Part shown: positions 10,216-22,056 of the stretch, one piece after another
Position numbering within the stretch: position 1 is the first letter of the stretch
How the letters are laid out: the number at the start of each line of letters is the position of its first letter
NCBI GenBank assembly: GCA_017311185.1
Contig: JAESUZ010002601.1
Span: 806,001-870,000 of the forward strand
From: Proteles cristata cristata
Lineage: Eukaryota; Chordata; Mammalia; Carnivora; Hyaenidae
Reading direction: 5' to 3'
Length of the DNA: 64,000 nt
Translations under genes and position numbers: made by a program
Notes under the pieces: model-generated
Told to the model about the DNA's origin: nothing
Database searches by the model: none
What the model saw: only the letters and a program-made list of their open reading frames with translations

Positions 10216-11605
10216 AATCTTACCATTATTTTTCTAATCAGAGCTCCTCTCTTTTCCTTCCTTAAGCTAAATGCTGTATCATAGTTCTGTCCTTGGAACC
10301 AACAAGGATCACAAGTGGAACTCACAGAGTATCAGGACGTTAGTCCTGGAGGAGAGCTTCGAAAGCTCAGCTTTACTGATTTTCAGGCTGAGCCCTGTGG
10401 GGCCTCGGGGCTCTGTAGGAGTGTCTGAAGAAGGGGAGGAAGGGTTTGCAGTACAGGACACCCCCCTTTCTTTCACCAGAGCAGACTCCCTTTTAGCCAT
10501 GTGATGTATTGAATCCATAGAAAATTTAAAGTTTTCCACCAGGGAACACCGAAGGGGGACAGAAAAAAGTGGAAAGTCCCTGAATTATAGTTCGATCTTC
10601 TCACTATACCCATGAGAGATATAGTAACTGATAATGACCTTCTTAATTCTGGTGTGTTTATGAAGCAGGCAGTTGTAAATCAGCCTTTCAGAAGGAAAGC
10701 TATCGCCCTTGCTCACCAAGTTCACCTTTCATTCCTTATTCCTTAGTGCTTTGTTCTTATTGTCTGTCTCTTGCGTGTTTTGCCGGATGGAAGACTGACC
10801 CCTCCCCCAAGAATACGTGACTTGTAACCTTGCTTAATGGCTTTGAACTCACTTAGGGATAATTTGCCTTGCATAGGTCACCTATCCTTGATGCGCAGCC
10901 TCATGTTCACCTCGGTGCAGGGCAGCCCAGGCTCCAGCATCAATAATAGACTGACACATCTCACCCCTGACAGGGGTCACACCAATAGTGCTCTTATGTC
11001 ACACACTCAATTATAGCGAATCCTTTTAAAAGCACTTTCATTCCAAGGCTACCCTCATTGAGATCCATTGTTGAGGCTGAAAATAGTAAGAAAAAGGAAA
11101 AAAAAATTTGCCTAACTGGGGGCTTCTCAGATAAATTCATTGAGAGGAATTTCATTCCTGGTGAGAGAATGGGGTTATTTAGTTTTGTGAAAAAAAGCAC
11201 CATTTATCCTGTTTTCCCTCCAAGAGTCTCTTACCTAGGACTTGATGGTGTCAGGCTGTGATCAGAAATAATCAGAAGATACATTTTTGCTCCGAAGCAG
11301 CACGCTTTTCAAAGTTGAACACGTTACCACAGCATTATATTACTTACCAGAGAGATTATCAGGTCCTGATGAGAATACTCAGCTTGAAGGCTCCAACAAC
11401 ATACCGCAGTTTGAATGTGCTGGTGCTGAGGTCAGCCTGCCTTCGCCCATAGCACCCATCTGGCTACAGCCAATCCCTCGCAAACTGTTGGCTAGTGAGG
11501 CTTGCTTCTGCTCCCACACGTAGGGTGACCACCCCATCAGATGTTAGCATCCTGGATATCCCAGAAGTTAACTGACCCTAGTTTCTTACCTTCTTCTCTC
11601 CCAAG

Positions 11606-11719
11606 AGAAATCTTACAGGAGATCCAGAGGCTGCGGCTAGAGCATGAACAAGCTTCTCAGCCCACTCCAGAAAAGGCACAGCAAAACCCCACTCTGCTGG
11701 CAGAACTCCGGCTTCTCAG
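11606..11719 (+). CDS. DTNA: alpha-dystrobrevin coding exon, coiled coil 1 end to start of coiled coil 2
   Basis: 114 nt encoding residues 62-99 with split Arg codons at both ends. It reads [15 protein letters not shown] (end of H1), a Pro/Gln-rich break [14 protein letters not shown], then LLAELRLL entering H2. The acceptor is CTCTCCCAAG and the donor GTAAGA at 11720. Using the next AG two bases later would break the frame, so 11606 is the start. Phase in 2, out 2. Confidence 0.97.
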
Positions 11720-11840
11720 GTAAGAGAGGAGCCCAAGGCCTCTTGAGAAATGGCAGAGACTGGGCTCTTCCAAAAGTCTAACAGTGTCTAGCCAGAAAAC
11801 AGTCCTTAGCCCCCACAGCTGCTGACATGCTTCCTATTTC

Positions 11841-12085
11841 TTTTTTTTTTTTATGTTTTAATGTTTATTTATTTTTGAGAGAGAGAGAGAGAGCAGGGGA
11901 GAGGCAGAGAGGAGGGGAGAGAGCAGGGGAGAGGCAGAGAGGAGGGGAGACACAGAATCCAAAGCAGGCTCCAGGCTCCAAGCTGTCAGCACAGAGCCCA
12001 GTGTGGGTCCCAAACTCACAAACCATGAGATCCTGAGCTGAGCCAAAGTCAGACACTTAACTGACTGAGCCACCTAGGCACCCCT
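11841..12085 (-). mobile_element. CAN-SINE with internal 30-bp tandem duplication
   Basis: Minus-strand copy with head GGGGTGCCTAGGTGGCTCAG. The purine-rich part carries an exact 30-bp unit twice (11891-11920 and 11921-11950), making the element longer than its relatives. Confidence 0.95.
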
Positions 12086-12845
12086 GTTTCTATTTTAATA
12101 GCACAGGACTATTCATTAAAATTTGGAGGGTTTAAGGAGATGCTTTGTATACTTTATTCTTTTACTTGACACAGAGAAGGGAAAACAGCATTCTTTACAA
12201 ACAAAATCTCTGACTGGAAAAAATTTGAACTCAACTCTTTCTAGTTATTTGCACTATCGACAGTGTGTTTATGATACAAGTGATCAACAAAACAAACACA
12301 GAAATGGCTAAATAAACATCACAGGCTTTTACATTTAAAAACTTACCTGCAATCCACATAAAAAGAGTCTGATTTTCTCTAAATCTTGGTCCTAAAAGCT
12401 TTACATGCAGACCTTAGAAAACAGACTTCATGCTTTCTTATTCTGCGAATGAATTAAAACACCTGGTGTTTTCTAGTGTGGCACCATAAGACATTTGAGT
12501 TTGAAAGGCCCTTAGAAGGTCATCTGGTTCTGCCCTTGAATTTCAGCACACTTCTCAGACTCAGAAAGGCAGAGAATAGCCAAGGACTGTGTTGCCTCCC
12601 ACTGGGCTCATGTGCAAAAGGATGGAGGGGCTGTGGGCTTCATATCAGGCCAGCTTCACACCATGCCTTGAATATGGCGCATACTCAAACCTATCTGTGT
12701 AGCAAACAACTCAAGCATAATTCACAGACATTGCTTCATAGAAATGTCATATTTCACAAGGCACTTCTGGTTGTTAGCAAGTATGACATTCTTTCCATCT
12801 TCCAGTTTCGTTGCCAGGTATATCTTACTCTGAGGCACACTTTTT

Positions 12846-13525
12846 TCTTTCTTTCTTTTTTTTTTTTTTTTTGGTGACGTTATTTTATTTTATTTTTAAT
12901 TTTTTTTACTGTTTATTTGGGGGTTTTTTGTTTTTTTAATAGTTTATTGTCAAGTTGATTTCTATATAACACCCAGTGTTCATCCCCACAAGTGCCCTCC
13001 TCCACGCCCATCCCCCCTTACCCTCCCCCCCACCCCTATCAGCCCTCAGTTTGTTCTCAGCGTTCAAGTGTCTCTCATGGTTTGCCTCTCTCCCTCTCCC
13101 CCACTATTTTTCCCCTTCTTCTCCCCCATGGTCCTCCGTTAAGTTCCTCCTAATCCTTCTATACATGTAAACATATGGTATCTGTCCTTCTCTGCCTGAC
13201 TTATTTCGCTCAGCATATGGCCAGATTTCATTCTTTCTCATTCATGTAGTATTCCATTGTATAGAAAACCACATCTTCTTGATCCGTTCATCTGTTTATG
13301 GACACTTAGGCTCTTTCCATGTCTTAGCTATTGTTGAGAGTGCTGCTATGAACACTGGGGTACGTGTGCCCCTATGCATCAGCACTCCTGAATCCCTTGG
13401 GTAAATTCCTAGCAGTGCTATTGCTGGGTCATAGGGGAGTTCTACTGTTAATTTTTTGAGGAACCCCCACACTGTTTTCCAGAGGGGCTGCACCAGTTTA
13501 CATTCCCACCAAAAGTATAGGAGGG
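12846..13525 (-). mobile_element. LINE-1, 5'-truncated, with perfect 15-bp target-site duplication
   Basis: On the minus strand 13529-13296 reads as the extreme C-terminal part of LINE-1 ORF2 ([15 protein letters not shown], then [17 protein letters not shown], then IAKTWKEPKCP). It is followed by ORF2-tail remnants, the 3' UTR and an A-rich tail (T-rich at 12846-12920 on the plus strand). The 15-mer TGAGGCACACTTTTT flanks it at 12831-12845 and 13526-13540. Only about the last 0.68 kb of the element is present, and the ORF2 frame breaks near 13296, so it is dead. Confidence 0.95.
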
Positions 13526-14310
13526 TGAGGCACACTTTTTATAGCAAGTACAGATGCCACTTCTCAGAAACCCTTGTTATCATCAGAGTGCCATTAACTT
13601 CGTCCATACAAGCTGACTAAAGTAAGCAGGCTCTGGATGGCTATGCTTGTATTTTACCAAGTCCCTATTGATTGCAGTCATGGATGTTTCTGGGGGTTCC
13701 ATCCCAGCCCTGCTCTTCAGACACATGCCTGGCTAGATGGCAGAGCCACCAAAGGCATGAATTACAGAAAGGAGATTTTTAAAACCAGTCACTTGTGGGG
13801 GCTGCTTGATGTGAAGGGATCCTGTCATACTTTCGAATAACAAAATAATTTACCGGAAGAAACAGAAATCCTTCATTTTCAAACTATGTAATCTCTGGTC
13901 CTTCCTTCAGGGAGATGGATTAGAAGTTCTTGCATGTTCTCCTATACGTCACCCAGGTAGGATGGAAATGGAAAGAAGGAAAGGGTGACGTCAACTCCAT
14001 GTCATCATCCTCAAAGGCATATGAAAGTAAATGCCTGCTTTAAAGAAAATTTGCCTAATGGAGATATGTAGACCCTCCAGTTCACAAGCTATGAGTCTAA
14101 CTTACATGGGAATATAACTGAATAAACCAATTTGGAAATAGAGTAATCATTCATCTCCACATCTAGGTGCCTTGTCTCCACCTGAAATGTTCTTTATGCC
14201 TCTTCCATTGATTGTCCCATTCTCTATTGGAGGGAGGATGACTAGGAATCTTTTGTAAACATTTTCATCAGATCACCCATTAGCATTTGCTTTCAAAAGT
14301 ATTTGGTTCC

Positions 14311-14525
14311 GGGGTGCGTGGGTGGCTCAGTCAGTTAAGCAACCAACTTCGGCTCAGATCATGCCTCACAGTTGTAGGTTCGAGCCCCGCATCAGGCTCT
14401 GTGCTGACAGCTCAGAGCCTGGAGCCTGCTTCAGAGTCTGTGTCTCCCTCTCTCTCTGCCCCTCCCCCCTCACTCTCTGTCTCTGTTTCTCAAAATAAAA
14501 AAATAAAGTCATTAAAAAAAGAAAG
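14311..14525 (+). mobile_element. CAN-SINE (feline type)
   Basis: Head GGGGTGCGTGGGTGGCTCAG, B-box AGGTTCGAGCCCC, CTGACAGCTCAGAGCCTGG core. Perfect 15-bp target-site duplication AAAGTATTTGGTTCC at 14296-14310 and 14526-14540. Confidence 0.97.
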
Positions 14526-15424
14526 AAAGTATTTGGTTCCATTTTGATGATACAGTCTGGGAAGGCTGATGTGCCTGGGTCGCTGGTGATAGTTTGCCCA
14601 TTGATATTTCTTCCCTCCTTGACATTGCTATCTTGGAAGAGACTGATAATTCTAACTACCTCCCTGGCCCTGACTTGTGGGCATTTCCATAGCCCCAGCT
14701 GAGCCCAAACCCATGCCAAAGAGTCTGGCTTTGTGAAAAACTCTAGTGTGTTGGGTGCTCACTGTCAGCTGGTGGCCCACACCTGAAGCTAGAGGCCTGA
14801 GGCCTGAGACACCTAAATCCCAACTGATTTGCTCTTCTGCCTCCATATTCTACACATTTCTTCTACCTGAAGAAGAAGGGATCCCCTCCCTTAAAGGGTA
14901 TTTCTCTAAATCCTTATAAACCACTAATTCTCTGCTAAGCACTTTCACGATTTGGGGATTTCACAGATACCCTGACATCCCAGGTCAAGAAACATGCTTT
15001 GGGCATTCTAACTTTTACCCTTTGGTCACTTCAGACTCCATAACAATGGCCTCTTGCACAGTTACTGTGGCCATTGAAGGGTGGCCACGTGTAGCAGCCA
15101 TAGGAACTCCTTGGACAGAGATCTTCTCCTTCCATTTCAACCTGCTGGTGCCTCTTACTGAGAAACCAACAGGAGAACTTTCTTTCAGCTGGGGAACCAG
15201 CAAGGGGAGATAGGAGAAGACCTCAGCTTTTCATTAATGCAGTTCATTTTTATCTTAAGAGCAGCATGACCTTTCTAAATAATCACATTTCCCTTTTTAC
15301 ATTAGCCACAAGAAAGCTGAAAGCCAAGTTTGCAACCCAGATCTGGCAACTGAATGGGGTTATATGATAGGCATTTCTGTGTCCTAATCTGATGCTTCCT
15401 ATGCACTAAACTCTATAATCCACT

Positions 15425-15555
15425 GTCCCGGGTAATTGCTGTAACAAACCCAGGAGATGGATACTATTATTGTACTTTTTTATAGATATGGAAACTGAGA
15501 TTCATGGAAGTTAATTTGCCCAAGATCCCACATAATGAGTAGCATGTGTGGATTC
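15425..15555 (-). mobile_element. MIR fragment
   Basis: GGAGATGGATACTATTATTG, ATAGATATGGAAACTGAGATTC and TAATTTGCCCAAGATCCCACA form the usual minus-strand MIR series. Confidence 0.75.
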
Positions 15556-15659
15556 ATCTCCTTTTCTTGGGTCTTAATTATCTCCTGCTGGACTGTTACT
15601 ACTCACTTAATTGATTCCTGGCCTCTAATCCATCTACACTGCTATCAGATTTATCATCC

Positions 15660-16250
15660 TGCATTTTATTATTCATTTAGTTCATTCAGGAAATATTTCT
15701 AAAATGCAGTATGCCCACAACTGAGTTGAAAAAGATACTCTCCTGGTCTCACAGAATGTGTGGTCCAGTAGGAAAATGACATTAATCAAATAGGTGCACA
15801 AATAAGAATATAATTATAAACTGAGATAGGTACTATAAGGAATCTTACTTTAAATAGAGACATAATAATCCAACCTTCCCTTCACCAGTCAGAGAAGGTT
15901 ACCACGAAGAAGGATTGTTTGAGTTGAAGGATGAAGGATGAATGGGAACGGGGCTTATGGGTGGCAGAGGGGCTAGAACAGCCAAGGAAGGGTCTGGAAA
16001 ACAGAGGCCATATGTTCAAAGACCAAATGGCAGGAGCAAATCTGGCACTTGTTTAGGAACTGAAAGGTATATAGACCTAGAATGCAGCAAATGAAAGGGT
16101 GGATGGTAAAAGATGGAACTGAAGATGTAGGTGGGGGTAGACCATGATGCTGTGTGACCTTACAGACTGTCTCGAGGATATTGATATTAATCCTACAACA
16201 CGAAGCCATCGAAGGGGATAGTTGCATGTCCAGCCAACACAATGGATTAG
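15660..16250. repeat. ancient interspersed repeat, family not named
   Basis: The series TTCATTCAGGAAATATTTC, CTGGTCTCACAGAATGTGTGG, AGATAGGTACTATAAGGAA, AGAGAAGGTTACCACGAAG and GAAGCCATCGAAGGG follows a common mammalian dispersed repeat with a long non-coding body. 51745-52310 looks like a later part of the same family. I do not assign a name. Confidence 0.55.
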
Positions 16251-16617
16251 AATGTAAAGTCAGACTCAGTGATTCAGAGATTTTACTTCATCATTGAGCT
16301 TCACTAGTAACTTCAAGATTATAAAGGGACAGATGAAGCAGAGAAAGGTCTGGAACATCCCATGTAGTTCCTGAGGTCTTCCCTTTCTACATTGGGTGGG
16401 GTTTTGAAGGGAGGTTTTGCAAGGTTATCTAGCAAGCCTTCCTTAAATTTTTACCACCATATGGAACTGGACATCCTCTTCGGTGTTACCACGTGCAGCA
16501 ATTTGTTCGTATTTTTATTATATGCTCGCCATCATTGTTTTGTACTTACTTCTCCTCCTCTTTCACTCAAGGACAAAAACCATATCCTACTCATTTTATT
16601 TATAGTGTCTTAAAACA

Positions 16618-16779
16618 GAGGCGCCTGGGTGGCTTAGTCGGTTAAGCGTCCAACTTTCGCTTAGGTCATGATCTCGCGGCTCGTGGGTTCGAGCCCCGCG
16701 TCGGGCTCTGTGCTGACTGCCAGCTCAGAGCCTGGAGCCTGTTTCAGTCTGTGACTCCCTCTCTCTCTGACCCTCCCCT

Positions 16780-16816
<37 letters not shown>

Positions 16817-16842
16817 GAAATAAATAAAAATTTTTAAAAAAA
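16618..16842 (+). mobile_element. CAN-SINE, young subfamily
   Basis: Diagnostic TTTCGCTTAGGTCATGATC and CTGACTGCCAGCTCAGAG, with an expanded CT run before CCTAGAAATAAATAAAAA. Perfect 18-bp target-site duplication TTATAGTGTCTTAAAACA at 16600-16617 and 16843-16860. Confidence 0.97.
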
Positions 16843-17301
16843 TTATAGTGTCTTAAAACAAAAGTGCCTAATGGATGTTTGTGTCATGAATGGATAAGCT
16901 GCAAAACCAATAAGAGATAGCTAAAGAACTGTGTTTGCAGAGACAATACCATCTTCTAGGATGAAGAAAACTTTTATTAAAATTGTGAAGCAACTAACAT
17001 CACACTACAAATCTCAAGAAGAAAAAAAAGTATCATTTCCATATCTCTACCTTACCAAAAACTAAGCATTTTATTTTATACCCCCAAAATTGCATTCTTT
17101 TCAATGTATATAAGATTATTCTTCAAGAAAACTTGCTAATATAAGAAGACTTTTTTGTTCTATTAATTAAGAATGAAAGTGTGATCTCTGATATAAGTTG
17201 GTGGTTTCCAGAGCTAAATTTAATAGACCAGCTTAATTTTTAAATTATTTTTAGGAAACAACATAAAGTTGAGTATTTTTTGTTATACCATATGATGATA
17301 A

Positions 17302-17524
17302 ATTTTTTTAAGTTGATTTATTTATTTTGAGAGAGAGAGAGCAGGGGAGGGGCAGAGAGAGAGGGCAGGGGAGGGAGAAGAAAGACAGGGAGAGAGAATC
17401 TCAAGAAGGCTCTGCACTGTCAGCATGGACCCCAACACAGGGCTCCAGCTCACGAACTGTGAGATCATGACCTGAGCTGAAACCAAGAGTTGGATGCTCA
17501 ACGAGCTAGTCACCCAGGTGCCCT
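17302..17524 (-). mobile_element. CAN-SINE (feline type)
   Basis: Minus-strand copy: T-rich end at 17302, purine-rich AGAGAGAGAGAGCAGGGGAGG, CAGCATGGACCCC core and GGTGCCC head at 17517-17523. Confidence 0.93.
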
Positions 17525-17584
17525 TATAAGGACATATTTTTAAAACTACCACCATCTCATATCACAACAGTTTCATGAATGACA

Positions 17585-17950
17585 ATATGTTTTTTAACTT
17601 TTTATTGTGAAAAAATTAAGCCTTTGAAAGAGTTGTAAGAAAATCACAATGAATATCCTTTTATACATCACCTAGAGATAACATTTTCCACAACCTTCTC
17701 TATCTCCCTATATATGTTTTTATATATATAAACTGCAAAAACCTTTTTGTTGAGTCATTTGAGAGTAATTTGAAGACCTCATAACCCTTTACCACTAAGT
17801 ATTTCTGCGTAGATTTCCTACATAAAAATGTATTCTCTTACATTACCATGGCACCATTGTCAAACTCAGGAAAATTAATATTGATAGTATTATCTAATAT
17901 ACAATCTATATTAAAATTTTGCCTGTTCTCCCAACATTGTCCTAAGAGAA
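17585..17950. mobile_element. L1M-like fragment
   Basis: TTTTTATTGTGAAAAAATTAAG, TTTATACATCACCTAGAGATAAC and a run ending AATTTTGCCTGTTCTCCCAAC resemble the 5'/internal block of old L1ME-type elements. Diverged; assignment from memory of the consensus. Confidence 0.5.
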
Positions 17951-17971
17951 AGTAGGTTTGAAAATATATGT

Positions 17972-18195
17972 AAGAGGCGCCTGGGGAATTTAGTCAGTTA
18001 AGTGTCCAGTGTCAACTCAGGTCATGAACTCAGGCTGGTGAGTTTGAGCCCCGCATCAGGCTCTGTGCTATCAGCACAGAGCCTGGAGCCTACTTCAGAT
18101 TCTATGTGTGTGTCTCTCTCTCTCTGCACCTCCCCCTCCATCTCTCTCTCAAAAATAAGTAAACATTAATATATATTTATATATATAAATTATTT
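17972..18195 (+). mobile_element. CAN-SINE, diverged copy
   Basis: Head AGAGGCGCCTGGGGAATTTAG, B-box GAGTTTGAGCCCC, TATCAGCACAGAGCCTGGAG core, CT-rich region and AAATAAGTAAACATTAATATATA tail. Confidence 0.92.
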
Positions 18196-20209
18196 TTTAA
18201 AAACACATGCAAAATTAGAAATTATCAGGCAGAATCTCAAATAAAAGGTATTCCTTTACAGAGGTATACATTTAGCTCTGTGAAAATAAAATCACTACTT
18301 AGTCCTTGTTTTTGTGTTCCCACTTGGAACTGTGGAGGCTACACCACAAATTTCTTAATCAGACCCACATTTGGTAGCCACTTACAGAGAAGATTAAATA
18401 AAGACATTATTAAATGAAATTCTTTTAATTGAATTTAATCAATGCATGAAAGAGTAGATGTCATGTTTTGAAAGAGTACTACTTATTAGAAAACTGTACA
18501 AACAAGTTTTTTATTGATTAATTCTAAATTAATGCCAGTTAACGTTTCACATAGTTTTTAGATGCCTTCCTTAGTATTTCTTAGCTACAATATTTGAATT
18601 TACTGCAACCCTCTTCGCAAAGTGCTCCTATGACCAAAACTCCAAAACTTACAGAATAGTATCTAGAAGAGAACCGGAAATACATCAGAAACATTATCTA
18701 TCCTTCTACCAAGCCCTACCATGGATATATTTGGGATACCATGTGCAGACAAGGTCAAAGATAAAACAGCTAGTAGATTTGTCATTGACGAATATTTTTG
18801 AATGGAGCAAGACTTTCAAAATTAGAATGTTGCAGCCCAGGAAGACAAAGACTAAAATAAGATACCATTAAAGTCTATAAAATCATGATGTTCCTGTCCT
18901 TCGGGATTCAGAAAAGAGGCAATTGTAAAGAAAAAGGATGGAATGTTCTAGGAGTAAGTAAGCCTTGAATGGCAATAAAAACCAAAAATATAAATGTATT
19001 CAAAAAGAGTGGAGATATGTTTATAAATTTTAAATTCATAATTCATTAGAGAAAGCCTGAATGAAAGCAAATTAGAAATGTTTCATTTATATCCATAACC
19101 TTTCCTCCCCCAAAATATCTTTCAATTGGATGAGTCATTGACCTAAGTCAGTGTAACATTTTTATACCGTCAGTTTTTCATTTCAGAGTCTCCGCTATAG
19201 CTCCACTTAATCTTGTGCCTATGCCATTGAGACTAGGCACATCCATTCATACAGTAACACATGGTTAAATCATTCACACATTTTTAAAATGCAAGCTTCA
19301 ATATCTCAAACTCAGACAGAAGCCTTTGGGGCAAGGGGAAAACTTGTATATATTATTCACTAATGATCATGAAATCATAGACTTGAAAGTCACTTGAAAA
19401 GTATACATATACATCAGAATACAAACCATTAATATTCTTCTCCATACTGTTTCATTTCTTTTCCTACTTTTAAAGATATTCTTGGTTCCTCTTAGTGTCA
19501 ATGTAAATGATGGAGTATAGATTGTCCTTTGTGGTTTCCATTCTTGCTGACAGTTTAATAGAAGTTCTGCAAAACAAACAAAATTAAACAAACACAAACC
19601 TTGTAGGCTATTTCCAGTTGAAACAATTCTGTAGGAACTCCTATAAACTCAAACCCAAACCAGAAAACTTCAATTGACTATAAAAACTCTGTACTACGAA
19701 TATTTCACCTCTGAAAGGCATCACGTTGCATACTAAGGATGAAGAAATGAAAAATAAACTTTTAAAATCCAATTTCCAAATACTAAGGTAATCAGTATGC
19801 CCTTTGAGATTTACAAAAAGGTCCTTAGGTTTGGAAAGTCTGTGGGATTGACCTCTTTCAGGGACAATTTGATTTCTGTTTGTTGTCTTAAGGGAGCCCA
19901 ATGGCACAGCACAGGGCCCAGGACATACCTGAGCATTCAGAAAAGATTTCATTAACTGGTTAATTAAGGGTAGAAGGGGGAGTACATCCAAGAGGATTTT
20001 AATTCATTTGTGTTTTAGTACAACGTCTAACAGACAGATGTACACCTCAAGCTATAATTGTTCATTCATTTGACATTTCCCTGCCTGGAAACCACATCAG
20101 AGATCCAGAGGTGCCCCTTTTCAGGTTGTCTACTAGTGTCACAAGACTGGGAAGTGTGATCAGCGCAGTGGGTTGAATGCTGTTCTGATGACGACTACTT
20201 CTTTCTTAG

Positions 20210-20306
20210 ACAGCGCAAGGACGAGCTGGAACAGAGAATGTCTGCTCTCCAGGAGAGCCGGAGAGAGCTAATGGTCCAGTTAGAAGGTCTCATGAAGCTA
20301 CTAAAG
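20210..20306 (+). CDS. DTNA: alpha-dystrobrevin coding exon, coiled coil 2
   Basis: 97 nt encoding residues 100-132. It contains a continuous heptad pattern ([17 protein letters not shown], then [16 protein letters not shown]), the second dystrophin/utrophin-binding coiled coil. The acceptor is CTTTCTTAG and the donor GTAAGA at 20307. It ends in phase 0, so the following 21-nt microexon can be included or skipped without a frame change. Confidence 0.97.
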
Positions 20307-22035
20307 GTAAGACATTTCAAATAAATATTTTGTAGACCTGTGACTATGGCATTTATAAAAATCATTTCCATATAATATACAGTGGTTTCTCCAATTACTA
20401 TATGTGATTTTCCCCAAGGTACGGCTTCAGTCCCAAATATAGGATCTTTTCTTAGATATGTCCAGTGATAGCAGTTCCTGGAACCAGACTACTGAGGACC
20501 TTCATAGGACAACTTTTGACTTATTTCTAGTTCCTATGTCCTTGAAAGTAATAAAACTGAATTTGTTTAGGAATACTGCACATTTAATAGCTTCAGAAGT
20601 TCTGAATAAATTGAGCAGACGCTAATGTCTCATTCAGAAAATGAAGATATAGCCAGGAAATAACTTTGGAGATTATAGTTTTATTAAGAAGAGTAACTGA
20701 TAATTTCAGTGAAATATTTTCTCTCATCTGTGAGGCTGTAGCAGCAAGTCATGTAGCTTCATGAGTCTCAAGTACAAAGTGTAGACATGAATACCCCCTT
20801 AGCTCTCTGCAGGTAGAGTGTTTAACAAGATGATCTAGGGAAGTCCTCTGCGGAGCACTGTGATCTCTTATTCTCGGTGGGAAGTGGCCTTCTCCATTGC
20901 ATTAACCCCTATTCCCTTTTTCAGTATATACTAAATCACATGTGAATCAATATAGGCTAATTATGGCCACTTGACCACAGTCAGCCCAGGAGAGGTGTCA
21001 TTGCTACGTGGTCATCCCACCTGAGGTAGACAAGCAGAAACCACTGAGAATTGGAACTGTGACATGCCAAAGGCAGGAGCTCATACTGAAACTTGCCGGG
21101 GCCCTGGGGCAGCTCACCTGTGGGACAGATGTCTGTCCTTCCAGTCCCTGGATCCCTGGCGTCCCCGATACACCATCATTTACTGTTTGGCCCTTCCTCT
21201 TTCTGCCTTTCCTTTTTCTTTGTTTCTATTTTTCATTGCTTTCTTTCTCTCTTCCTTCCTCCTTCCTTCCTTTATTTTATTTAACAAATATTTGTTGAGA
21301 CTTACTGTGCCCTGGCAGTGGACACACACCTATAAGTGCAACATTTCCTTCTTTGATTTTCTTTGCTCTATTTTTTTTGTTTTGTTTTGTTTTGTTTTAT
21401 TCCTCAGTCAACTTTTCCTGCCATCAGTGTTGGGAATGCTTTATCTTCACTTCACAAAATTTGCTTTTCAGTGCATTAGCTATGTAAAGTGTAGAACGCG
21501 GTTTTTGTTGTACTATGTATATTAAGACAGGACTGGATAATGGATAACCTCTCACTGTTTCTGCCCTGTTGTCTCGTTTGATGATCCAGAAAAGCTCTTT
21601 CGGCTTTCCTTTCCAAATATACCAAATGGACAGGGTCAATTTCATCTTTCCCTTCACTGAATGACAGGAAACCTTGAAAATAGCCCACTGCTTATATTCC
21701 TATAGCTTCTGTCACCACAGCAATGGGTGGGTATATTTACCACCAGCCATCTTGGCATCAACTTAGCCTAACTGAGCATAGTCTGTTCTATCAGGATGTG
21801 CAAACAGCAGGCTAGAGGGATAGATCGTGATGAAAGGTGGATGGACATAGGAGGGAATGAGATGGTCTGTAGTCTCACATACCTAAATGGACCTGGGACT
21901 AAAGCCGCTGAGGTAGGAGAGGCCACCATCGAAGCCGTGTTGATGTTTCCCCCATCTTGCGTTCCCTCACAATGTATTCGTGCTCTGCCTGGAACCCTGG
22001 GTAACCTAACTGTTATTGATTCAATCTTTCTGTAG
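20307..22035 (+). other. DTNA intron
   Basis: No repeats of the SINE class seen. A pyrimidine-rich low-complexity stretch lies at 21180-21290 (CTTTCT/CCTTCC units) and a (TTTTG)n run at 21376-21400. Several short open frames overlap it but have no coding signature. Confidence 0.75.
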
Positions 22036-22056
22036 GAAGAAGAACTGAAGCAGGGA
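22036..22056 (+). CDS. DTNA: alpha-dystrobrevin 21-nt microexon (EEELKQG)
   Basis: Seven codons, EEELKQG, between acceptor TTCTGTAG and donor GTAAGT at 22057. Length is a multiple of three and both phases are 0, which suits a cassette exon; dystrobrevin transcripts with and without this segment are known. The donor can also be ignored, turning the microexon into the start of a terminal exon for the short isoform (next entry). Confidence 0.95.

Larger units (their letters stand above)
6906..11605 (+). other. DTNA intron
   Basis: Contains SINEs at 7183-7359 (-), 7456-7663 (+), 8611-8823 (-) and 9042-9254 (+), a compound microsatellite (7664-7786), an L2 fragment (7925-8490) and an MIR (9985-10215). 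The stretches 9270-9984 and 10216-11605 look unique, with no exon I can support. Confidence 0.85.
11720..20209 (+). other. DTNA intron (8.5 kb)
   Basis: Holds SINEs at 11841-12085 (-), 14311-14525 (+), 16618-16842 (+), 17302-17524 (-) and 17972-18195 (+). It also has a 5'-truncated LINE-1 at 12846-13525 (-), MIR and other old repeats at 15425-16230, and L1M-like sequence at 17585-17950. 18200-20209 is AT-rich and shows nothing I recognise. Confidence 0.85.

Noticed and set aside
12476..12877. 133-codon open frame in an intron
   Set aside because: No family signature or splice context, and the end runs into the T-rich LINE-1 tail.
13296..13535. 79-codon open frame on the minus strand as a gene
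   Set aside because: It is the C-terminal end of LINE-1 ORF2 inside a truncated, target-site-duplicated insertion.
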